Source: Turnera subulata (lineage: Eukaryota; Streptophyta; Magnoliopsida; Malpighiales; Passifloraceae). Taken from it: a stretch of DNA of 64,000 nt. Positions 55,538 through 64,000 of the stretch are shown one piece after another. The translations under genes and the position numbers were made by a program. Every line of letters begins with the position of its first letter. Positions within the stretch are counted from its first letter, which is position 1. The notes beneath the pieces are model-generated. The model searched no databases and was not told the origin of the DNA. It worked only from the letters and a program-made list of their open reading frames with translations. The stretch spans positions 26,618 to 90,617 of the forward strand of contig JAKUCV010002539.1 in assembly GCA_028386065.3 (NCBI GenBank), in the 5' to 3' direction.

Positions 55538-58209
55538 TTAATCGATTCTTGGGGTAAACTTGATGCGGATGCCATCCCCAAATGATAGGAGAGGAGCCCG
55601 CGAGACGTTCCCTCCCTTGACTTTAGTGAAGCTGCAACACAACCAAATATATATAAAGAAGATAAAATTCTCCATCAACACCATTTTTTTTTGACCCGTC
55701 AACTACCACAGCGTACTATTCATTTAAATTGCTATAACTAGAAAAACACTATAAATTAACCCCACTTGAACAACTTCATTTTTTTTTGTTTTAATACCAA
55801 GACTTACTTGTAGTTGGTGACCAAGACGTGGAGGAAGGTGGCCAGGACCATTTTACTATACTCTGCCCCTGCACAATGTCTGGTTCCTCCGCCGAAACCC
55901 ATGAAATTCTTAGAGACAGTGACTTGGTCGAGCTCCTGGTGCATGCATGGTAACAATTTGATCATTGATTATGGTCAGCTAAACAATGAAGGAAGAAGGT
56001 AAACAAATTTTTTTAAAATTTTTTTAGCAAGGTAGCTTAATTAAGCTAATGAGATCGAATTGCCCACCTTCCAACGCCATGGGTTGAAAGTGAATGGGTC
56101 CTTAAATATTTCAGGGTTCAAATGAACAACAGGAGTAACGAGCATGAGCGCCCAACCGGCTGGAACAAAGTATCCTGAATATATAGTACTCACATATTAC
56201 AAAAATGATATTTAATCTGCACAGATTTTGCAAAAAATTATAAAGAAGATCGATGAATTATTAAATATTGAACCAAATATTAATTAATAATTTGTTGGAA
56301 GTGAAACCTTTCACTTCAAAATCTTTCAGTGCTTTCCGGAACAGTCCAGGTGCGCCGTTTTGAATTCTGAGTGTTTCTTTCACAACCTGCATGTACGTAC
56401 AATTTTCAGCAAGAAAACAACATTAATTAATTACCTCATGGCCTGTTCAAAAAGATTGGTATATGTGGAGAATGAAGAAGAAGCATTAAATTAAATTTAC
56501 CATATGTGTGAACTCCATCGATCTATATTCTTCCCAAGTCAGGGGGGAGTCTGGATTCTTTCTTCGCTTCCTAATAGCTTCATTCTCGGCCTGTTGAAAA
56601 TATATAGACGAGGGACCAAAATGAAGTGTGAAAATTAACTTGAAGAGCCAGGATGTATATGGCATTTTAATTGTAGTGTGTTTTACATACTCTTAACTCC
56701 TCCACCACTTGAGGGTATTCGGAGAGGAACTTGAAAGTTAGAGTCAAGGTTATCGATATAGACTCGAAGCTGCCGAATAAGATCCCGAACATCAGTTTAG
56801 TGATGAAATCCACCGTCAGAAATTCCTCGGAATTCATGTCATCAATAGCTTGGTCAAGAAAATCTCCCCTTTTCTTCTCAGGGTTACTAAGTCTCTTCAT
56901 CAGTGTATCCTTCAAAATCTTTAGCATCTCTGCTTGAAACTGATGATCCCAATAAAAACACAACTGATCGCTTCTCAGGGTTACTAATTTCCATTATATT
57001 CGTTGCCTTAGAAAAAAGGATAGTGAGAAGTTACCTACCTGCATACACTTGTGAAATGTGGTTCCAGGAATATTTATGGGAAAGGAGAAAAGACTGTCTA
57101 GCATCTTGGTGTAGTTCTCGGTAAGCTTCTCCTTCGAGGTGGTTTCCGCATCATAACCAAAAATTTGTTTTGCAGTAAAATTGAAAAGCATCTACATATA
57201 TATGCACCAACCATAACAAAATTATTGTGAACACTTTTTTATCTCTCTTAATAAATATTAATACATAAGATAAATTATTAACTCCCCTGTGAGACACGGG
57301 ATACTGTAGTAGTTAATTACTAAGGTATATATACTTACAACGCCCACAACATGTTTCACATCGACAGGGCCCTGACTCGACCACTTGATTAAGTGGGTGT
57401 GAATCAAGTCTTCCACTTTGGGGAGTAAACTTTGTCTCAGGCTATCAACGCCAAAGTGGTTTAAGGTTATGCTTCGTACGTAGCTGTGGATCTTTCCTAT
57501 GGAAGTAACCCTGTTTTCACCCTCCTGTTTAAAGATCTTGGCGAAGGAATCCAAATACCACATCTCCACCAATTTTCCTTCATGTGTCAACACGTACTTG
57601 TTCACCTCAGGGTCTGTAGATACTATGATCGGTCGGCCAACCAAGCTTGTCTTGAAAATAGGCCCGTATCTGATACCAATATATAATTAAGGTTGTCACA
57701 TAATTACTCTTCTTTGGGTTTTTTTTTTGTATTATATAAGCGTAATTTATTTATATTTTCTATGATTAATGTGATCCAGCATCAATGCTATGTTTTGGAA
57801 GGTTGCAGCTATATATATTAGCTAGACCTCACAATAAAAATATCAAAGCTCATATTGTGCAACATCAACAACTAAAGTAACTTTATTCTATGTTCCAAAT
57901 TCTTGCAACGAGTAAGTAGTACTTAGACAAATAAGAAATTAAAACAAGTAGTGCAGCCAAAGGTAAGCACTTAGCTAGAGACGAGCAGATTAAAGTCACT
58001 CACTTTTGCATGCGGTTCTTGATGAATGGATGAAGGTCCAGGGATCGACTGGGGATAATGAATTGGAGGGTCTCACCAATGAGTGGTAAACCCAGGGAAC
58101 CAGGTGGGAGAACTCCATCAACTTTGGGATTTTTCCACTTGAAGACTAGATGAGCACAGTATCCCACAACTAGTGCTATTGCGGATAACCCTATCGTCCA
58201 AATATCCAT
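55538..58209 (-). CDS. CYP87: CYP87-type cytochrome P450, 9 exons, 478 aa
   Basis: An ER-anchored monooxygenase of the CYP85 clan. Known CYP87 enzymes hydroxylate triterpenes and sterol-like scaffolds; the substrate here is unknown. Exons (minus): 58209-58004, 57669-57339, 57191-57039, 56939-56691, 56590-56501, 56386-56308, 56174-56068, 55935-55808, 55631-55538. All introns are GT-AG and the phases close to 1437 nt without a stop. Motifs: membrane anchor about 4-24; hinge LPPGSLGLPLIGE; I-helix LFGSFESIS (exon 4), the clan's variant of AGxDT; K-helix ETLR (Glu347-Arg350); FNPWRW; heme loop FGGGTRHCAG with Cys426; short C-terminus. Length is normal for the family. I infer a functional gene. 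Exon 4 could start slightly later, but TTT-CAA keeps phase and alignment. Confidence 0.93.
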
Positions 58210-59138
58210 CCTGATAATATATCAATTGTAAGGAGTTAACGGAGATATACCAAATGGTTGAATGTATATAGTAAGATCTAACTCTTTGTGATCACTTCTA
58301 TATATAATATTGTGGCGGCCTTCGTTTTGGTCATAGAGGCCGGCCGAGCACAGGTACAAGCTGGTGAAGCATTCACAAACCTTGAAAAATTGACAGACTA
58401 CCAAAGCACACGAATATATGATAGCTTTTTGGTCACATGTCTTTTGTGGACCTTTTCCAAACTCATTAATCCAATAAAAAATTGAAGCAATTTGGGTCCT
58501 TTATAACCAAACTTTAACTTAATAATTGTTTTTGATGCTAAAAAAGCAAGTTCACATTATAATTTACATCCCTAGAATATAATGCTAAATCCAGTTATCC
58601 TTCAAATATTTCCCATTTATAGTAACAGATTCAGTCAACTCCCTTTCTTGCATGAGCTGGGAAATAAATACTCCATCAAAATAATTGATTTCTTAGCACA
58701 TGGTGTTAAGATCAATCAAACTGATTCTATATGTAGTTTATTTTTCGTAACTATTTATTTGAAATCTTATACTTTATGACAATCATGTACTCTCTCGGCT
58801 TCTCTTTCTCTAGTAATGATGTGGTAGTTTTTTTCGGGCAAAGTAGATAATATCGAGTTACCCTTCAAGACACATGCATGCTATTTGGTATTGAAGATGA
58901 TAATAGTAACCCAGCACTTGATCGTTATATTGCATGCCATCCTCATTCTTGGTATTGTTTACAGAACAATGTTGGATGGATAGTACGTGAGAAGGACGTC
59001 AAGGATTGATATGAGAAGATCTTGTTAGTATCCAATGTATGTCATCATTTAATTATGTTAACTAAGCTGTAAGTAGTCGTAGATAAACCTCCTTGTCTAC
59101 AACCGTAATGCATGGAATTATCTGAATAATTCAAAGTC
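58210..59138. other. CYP87 upstream region, no other gene recognised
   Basis: A possible TATA (minus CTATATACA) lies near 58262-58270, about 55 bp before the ATG. Beyond it the region is AT-rich; short frames at 58288-58779 have no domain. Confidence 0.45.
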
Positions 59139-59141
59139 TAC

Positions 59142-60693
59142 GGGTGCGTTTGGTTCAATGGACGGGACTGGACTGGATTGGACTGGACTGGACGGGACGG
59201 AACTGGTCTGGACAATTGTACTTTCCAATATAACGTTTGGTTTGGTGGATAATAAATAGGACTGTTGTACTGAATTATGTTTGGTTAGTTGTACAGGATT
59301 CGGGACTAAATGTTGTAATGTCAATATTGTCCTTGGTGCTGGAAGAATTGGTTAAGTATACAATACAACCAAATTTAGGCCTCATACGTGGAATATAAAA
59401 TTAAGAGATTGGTTGAAAGATATTTTGCCAAATCACATTCATAATACGTACATAAAACTACCGAGAATTTGACAAATTAAATGGTGATTTTCTAATTTAA
59501 AAAAATAAAAAAGCAAAAAAATCCCACCTCACGCAGCAATTGCTTAACAAATTAAATGGTGGTTTTCAAATTTAGGAAAACATAAAAGAAAAAAAATGTC
59601 ACCTCACGTGACAATTGCTTGACAAATTAAATGGTGATTTTCAAATTTAAAAAAGTATAAAAGGAAAAAAAATCTCACCTGACGCCGCAATTACATGACA
59701 AGTTAAATGGTAATTCAAATTTAAAAAAATAAAAAGGGAAAAAAATTTCACCATCACACCGCAATTAATTGAGACTTTGAAAAATTGATTTAAAATTTTG
59801 AAAAATAAAAAAGGAAAACAAATCTCACCCTCAAAGCAATTAAATCATACTTTGAAAAATTTAAAATTTCCTAATTTAGAAAAATAAAAAATGAATAAAA
59901 TCTCACCCGCAATCAATTGTGACTTTGACAAATTAATAATTTTCTAATTTAGAAAAAAATAAAAAAGGAAAAAAATCTCACCCTCACGCCATTTCTTTTC
60001 CCTTCTCAAAATGATTTTCTTAATTAAAAAAATAAAAAACAAAAAAAATCACTCTCTCCCTCAAGTCCCTAAACCGCCGCCCCACCCCTCAGCACCGCCT
60101 CCGTCTTCCTCTCTTCCTCCCTCAATTTTTGTCCCCGTTCCTGGCCTCCCTCCTCGCACTCACCCGCCGGAGTCAAAACCTCAGGCGTGCACTTCCATGG
60201 CGGCAAACTCTAACCTTCTTCTCCCCATCTTCTCCTCCACGCCACCCTCCTTCGACCGACTCTTCTCCTCTCCGCGCCAGCCTCCTCCCTCTTCTCCCTT
60301 AAACGCGCTGACGGCCACAAATCCGGCCACCCTCCTCCCCTCTCCTCCCCTATCTTCCCTTCTCCTCCCCTCTCCTTCCCATCTTCACTTCTTCTCCCCC
60401 TTCCTTCCCTTTCACGTTGAGGAGAAGATATGAAAAAAAAAATTGATGGTTTTTTGTACGAAGGATAATTTTGGCATTTTGAAGAACTAGCATGGGCAAA
60501 ATCGGAATAGAAACAGTGTAGTCCTTGGGACGGGACTTCGTCCACACCTTTTCCTTGGGATGAAAAAAATTGATTTCGTCTCAAGTTAATTGGACTCGCG
60601 TCCCGCGTGAACAGTATGTCCACCGTTCCAAACATCCCCTTATGGGACGAAGTCCCAACGTGCCCGTCCATGTCCCTCATTCCAAACGCACCC
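59142..60693. mobile_element. Non-autonomous DNA transposon with internal tandem repeats
   Basis: Terminal inverted repeat GGGTGCGTTTGG at 59142-59153 and, reverse-complemented, at 60682-60693. The flanking 3-bp repeat TAC (59139-59141, 60694-60696) suggests a PIF/Harbinger-like element, though TAC is not the usual TWA. Next to both ends are 'gggac'/'ggact' motif clusters. The interior has about seven 70-80-bp units ('gacaaattaaatggtgattt') at 59450-60000 and a strongly pyrimidine-rich block at 60050-60415. Confidence 0.7.
60050..60433 (+). other. Pyrimidine-rich, Pro/Ser-rich open frame inside the transposon
   Basis: An open frame (60011-60433) encodes a Pro/Ser-rich low-complexity sequence, open in overlapping frames on both strands because of the CT bias. 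It may be a captured exon or 5' UTR. No domain. I do not call it a gene. Confidence 0.35.
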
Positions 60694-60793
60694 TACTAGA
60701 GATATGAAGACAACCTCAATTTTCATATTAATAGGACAACTAAATAACTCAACTTGGTGTGCGAGATGAATAAAAGAGATGCGTCAGCGAGGT

Positions 60794-60973
60794 TGACATT
60801 GCTTATAGTGGAAGTCACTGATCTGCGATATATATTATTCTATGTACGTTGAACATAATTTTTAGGGTGTTACATCCACGACACACATTTTCACTTGTTT
60901 TTTTAAAGATCATCCGACCTAAACCCTTTGAATATATCTTCCTATACAATCTCATTTTATAAAAACCACAGAG
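60794..60973 (+). promoter_or_regulatory. Orphan copy of the CYP81 promoter
   Basis: Colinear with 1-235: 'gacattgctta', 'gggtgttacatccacgaca', 'cttcctataca', 'ctcatttt' and TATA box TATAAAAACCA (60958-60968). The sequence is cut just downstream of the TATA box by a LINE, so the gene it served is displaced or destroyed within this window. Confidence 0.72.
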
Positions 60974-61836
60974 ATTTTTTTTTTATGCTAATCTAGTGAT
61001 GTTATTAATAAGAGAAAATCATATGTACAAGAAGCCATCTGGGGGATGGCATAGGAACAAAAGAAAAAGACAGGTACAGTTAAGTAAACTTTCTAAGAAC
61101 TCCCCTCCATGAATGAAATGCATCAGCAGCTAGAAAAGAGCAGCCTGCACTGTAAGGAAACTCGGGCTGCAGTGATTTAATCCACCAGAAAGCTCTGACC
61201 AGTGAGACATCAAATAATTGGACATGATTTGGTTCCACGTTAGTGAATACTAGATTATTTCTTGCCAACCAGATTGTCCATAATAAAGATAATCCCAAAA
61301 GCAACCAAGAACGATTGATGATGGAGGGAGAAAGAAAAGGCCAGTTATAATACCACTCATCGATATCACCTGGAACAACCCATTCAGCACCCCACCAACT
61401 AACTAATCTTTGCCACAAAGACCATGAGAACTTGCAATGGAGGAAGAGATGATTGATGGTTTCAAGATGAGTTGAGCAAAAAGGGCACATGGCATCATTA
61501 AAAGAAATAATACCTCTGCAAAATAATGCTTGACGAGATGTGATACCCTTATTAAGAACCATCCAGAGAAAGTGTTCGATTTTCGGAGGTGCAAGAGAGA
61601 GCCACACTGGTTGCGGTTGTTTAGGCTACAACTTGTCATGGATGAAACAACAACCACTTTTAACAGAAAAGGAGGCAGAATTTTTACCATGCCATATCCA
61701 GGAATCCTCTTTGGATGACTGATAAGAAACTTTACTAAGTTCGTCGACGATTCTGTTACGATCATCCCTCTCCCAATCATATAAAGTTCTTGACCAGAAT
61801 GTAGCACCATCAGCTAGCGGATTACTGAACAATAAT
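60974..61836 (-). mobile_element. LINE 3' portion inserted in the orphan CYP81 promoter
   Basis: The minus-strand 3' end carries a poly(A) (plus poly(T) 60975-60984). Its coding part is the zf-RVT end of ORF2. The 5' side is interrupted at 61837 by copia element 4, so the full length and target duplication cannot be seen. Confidence 0.8.
61080..61832 (-). pseudogene. LINE ORF2 C-terminus with zf-RVT domain
   Basis: One frame on the minus strand, broken by a single stop at 61626-61628. It holds IWHGKNSASFSVKSGCCF, then PPKIEHFLWMVLNKGITS and the zinc-binding CPFCSTHLETINHLFLHC (CxxC...H...C), the PF13966-type module after LINE reverse transcriptases. The RT and endonuclease lie outside or beyond the copia insertion. 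Confidence 0.87.
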
Positions 61837-63245
61837 TGTTAGTGTAATATGCCCAAAAGCCAATCATAGATGATTATTTGTAGTCATGTATACACATTAA
61901 GGTTATTCCAATAAGTATCGTTTATGAGATAAACGCTTGCACATACTGATAACCCTAGAATATTTCATATTCTTAAATGTCCCTAGTCGATTATTATTAC
62001 GGATGGGTTGTAAAAATAAATTACGACTAGCGTATGTTGAGAATTGCATATGTGATATGAATTCTACATACGGGTACAAGTTGGAGAACTTGTGGACTGG
62101 ACCGACCCACATAAGAACCCTACATGGAACGTTATATGTATGTCATTATTGGTTCTTATAGATGTATTGTCCTCCGACCTGAGATCGTCAAGGTATCCAA
62201 CATATGAATCATGTGCTTTGATATTATTCCTAGTCACTCGTAACTAGGTGGACATAAGGGTAATCATTGGGTATATGATGATTATGTAGTGGGTTTTGAT
62301 TGGTCAAGAGGGGATTCGTCTGACCCATATAACGGGTATATTATCGGATGGTTTCTTGATAGAGTTGAACTATTAAATGCATGGCCATGCTCGGATTGGG
62401 TGATATGGTGATATCACGGGTTTCCGTTTTATACAGTTAACTCGGGGATCAAGAAACATAGATTAAACATATACGAGATTGACATATTTCATGTCTCGTG
62501 TTTGATCTAGATAATGGGACGAAGGGACGATGACATGTTCCGAGGCATAGAGAATCAGTACTGATCTTGTTGTTCGGGTAGCAATGATATGTTGCTAGAC
62601 GCCGCTCTTTGCTTGTAATTGTAAAATGAGAATTTTACAATTATTGTCGGACGTTGCAAGTGCCTACAGGGTCACACACATAGAATCGTTGATTCGAGCA
62701 GGTGGTTGAACCGTGGTTGGACCGGGTGTGGTTGGACCGTGGTTGGACCGTGGTCGGACCTTGGTTGAACCAGGGTCGTTTTGGTACACTAATTAGGTGA
62801 ATTATTGACCAGAGATCAGACCTTATGGTGTGTGTTGTGCTAGAAAGTCTAGTGGAGGCATTATCATGTCTTGACATGAATAAGTGGGAGATGGGCCAAG
62901 GTTGGCCATTACTTCCACTAACCTATGTCTTCATTTTGGCATGTGCATGATCTGGTCATCCTCTTCCTCTCTTGGTGTTCTCTGAACGTTTTTGAGTCTT
63001 GAGAGCCTTGCGAAAAACACTCACCTTCAGCTTCTTCATTCTTTGTGAAAGAAGGAAGAAAACCATACACACATACACAACCCCGGTTTTCTTGTTGCTA
63101 ACACATCAGTCCGGGGAGCTCGAGGCTTGATTCGTGTGACGATTCCAAGCTGTTCACGGTTCGTGTGGATACCGTAGAGGGGCGAGGCCTTTTGTCTGGC
63201 TCTAGCTGATTCGGTTTTACAGTTGGGTGAAAGACCTCAACCGTT
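61837..63245 (+). repeat. Copia element 4, 5' LTR, 3'-truncated
   Basis: Colinear with the element 2 3' LTR up to 'gtgaaagacctcaacc'. It has the LTR hairpin (62615-62642) and the 'ggttggaccgtgg' minisatellite (62703-62775). The segment 62800-63110 differs from the other copies, including the sequence before 'gaaagaagg'. Confidence 0.82.
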
Positions 63246-63255
63246 CCAGAACCCA

Positions 63256-63888
63256 AACATCGATGTTTAAATGTTAAACATCGATGTTATAATGCTACTG
63301 CCAAGATATTGAACTTTCAAGTACTCAAAACATCGATGTTTAAGTGTTCAACGTCGATGTTCTTGAGCTACTGCCAAATGGTGTAGTTCAAGTACTCAAA
63401 ACATCGATGTTTAAGTGTTCAACATCGATGTTCTATGCATTCGGCAACCTCCAACATCGATGTTTGAGTGTCAACATCGATATTTTGCAGATTTGCAAAC
63501 TCCAAACATCGATGTTGAACCCAGTAACTTCAACTGCCAATTCGGGGCAGAAGGAGGCCGAATTGGTGTCTTGCCTGAACAGCAAAGTTGTAGCCCTACT
63601 TCTTAGCTTTCCAGGGACACCAAGTTTGCACAAATCCGAGCTCTACAGCTCTGGATATGGCTGAAATACTAAGTACTGCCAAAATCTTGAACTTTCAGAA
63701 TCACAACAACATCGATGTTTGAAAGTTGAACATCGATGTTATGGAGCTACTGCCAAAATTGTTTGGATCTCGAGTTCTCACAACATCGATGTTGTAATGT
63801 CCAACATCGATGTTATTGAGCTACTGCCAAAGAGTTGGGACAATTTGATTGTCACAACATCGATGTTCCAAATGGTAACATCGATGTT
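63256..63888 (+). repeat. AACATCGATGTT palindrome array, 15 sites (element 4)
   Basis: First bases: 63256/63277, 63329/63350, 63400/63421, 63453/63473, 63505, 63708/63729, 63782/63803, 63856/63877. Pair spacing 20-21 bp throughout. Only two sites (63350, 63473) carry a change, one base each. Pairs from 63256 match positions 33287 onward of element 2; the last two pairs differ in their spacers. Confidence 0.94.
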
Positions 63889-64000
63889 ATCATGTATTTT
63901 GTTTTTCCAAACTTACATGACATCAATGTATGATTTATCAAGAACAAGCATTTAATGTGCTGGAATTATATGTTGATGAAAAATATTAAGTTCTTAGTTG

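Larger units (their letters stand above)
61837..64000 (+). mobile_element. Ty1/copia element 4 (plus), running off the window
   Basis: Starts TGTTAGTGTAATATGCCC in the LINE. The LTR body (61837-63245) is followed directly by the palindrome-array leader. The LTR 3' end, the primer site and the first part of the leader (about 720 bp in element 2, 32560-33277) are deleted at 63245. The target duplication would be ATAAT (61832-61836) but the other end is not in view. Confidence 0.88.

Noticed and set aside
60210..60680. Minus-strand Arg/Gly/Glu-rich 156-codon frame
   Set aside because: Complement of a CT-rich block inside a DNA transposon; compositional artefact.

Overview
The window is eudicot-type plant nuclear DNA. 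It has GT-AG introns in P450 and glutamate-receptor genes, Ty1/copia and Ty3/gypsy LTR retrotransposons, LINE and SINE pieces, hAT-type MITEs, a 5S-rRNA-bearing TRIM-like fragment and an endogenous pararetrovirus. The species cannot be read from the sequence. Most of the 64 kb is nested mobile DNA. Two host genes look intact (a glutamate receptor-like channel and a CYP87-type P450) and one is a broken CYP81-type P450.

0-9.5 kb: a CYP81-type P450 pseudogene (+ strand, 266-2499) with a TATA box. Its 3' flank recurs at 5.74 kb and its promoter recurs at 60.8 kb, so this was once a duplicated CYP81 locus. Between and after these lie small DNA transposons: a 451-bp element with a 6-bp target duplication, a 581-bp hAT MITE with an exact 8-bp duplication, a SINE candidate and a long-inverted-repeat element of about 2.4 kb.

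9.99-19.56 kb: a glutamate receptor-like gene on the minus strand. Five exons join in frame to 908 codons. Intron 1 (about 6.5 kb) holds a 5'-truncated caulimovirid-type endogenous pararetrovirus, transcribed in the same direction as the host gene, and a 5S-rRNA-derived Cassandra-like fragment.

20-24 kb: a truncated LINE, a second long-inverted-repeat element and LTR-like debris.

24.15-53.7 kb: a layered retrotransposon block. Layer 1 is a minus-strand Ty3/gypsy (Athila-like, tRNA-Asp primer site) array of the form LTR-short internal-LTR-short internal-LTR-gag/PR/IN. Layer 2 is a minus-strand copia element (29672-45534, 5-bp TSD) inside the third gypsy LTR. Layer 3 is a plus-strand copia element of the same family (31499-39047, 5-bp TSD) inside the RNase H region of layer 2. 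A further 5'-truncated family member (49541-53727) interrupts the gypsy internal region.

53.7-64 kb: an LTR remnant with a tRNA-like-bearing MITE, a complete nine-exon CYP87-type P450 on the minus strand (55538-58209), a 1.55-kb DNA element carrying tandem repeats, the orphan CYP81 promoter copy, a LINE inserted at that promoter's core, and a fourth copia member that runs off the window.

The most unusual feature is in the copia family's untranslated leader, between the primer-binding site and gag. It carries an array of the perfect 12-bp palindrome AACATCGATGTT: 25 sites in one copy, 17 in a second and 15 in a third. Most are arranged as pairs 20-21 bp apart. Two further conserved hairpins precede the array. 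Each pair can fold as a 12-bp stem with an 8-9-nt loop, or could present dyad protein sites two helical turns apart. I know of no named system that matches it.
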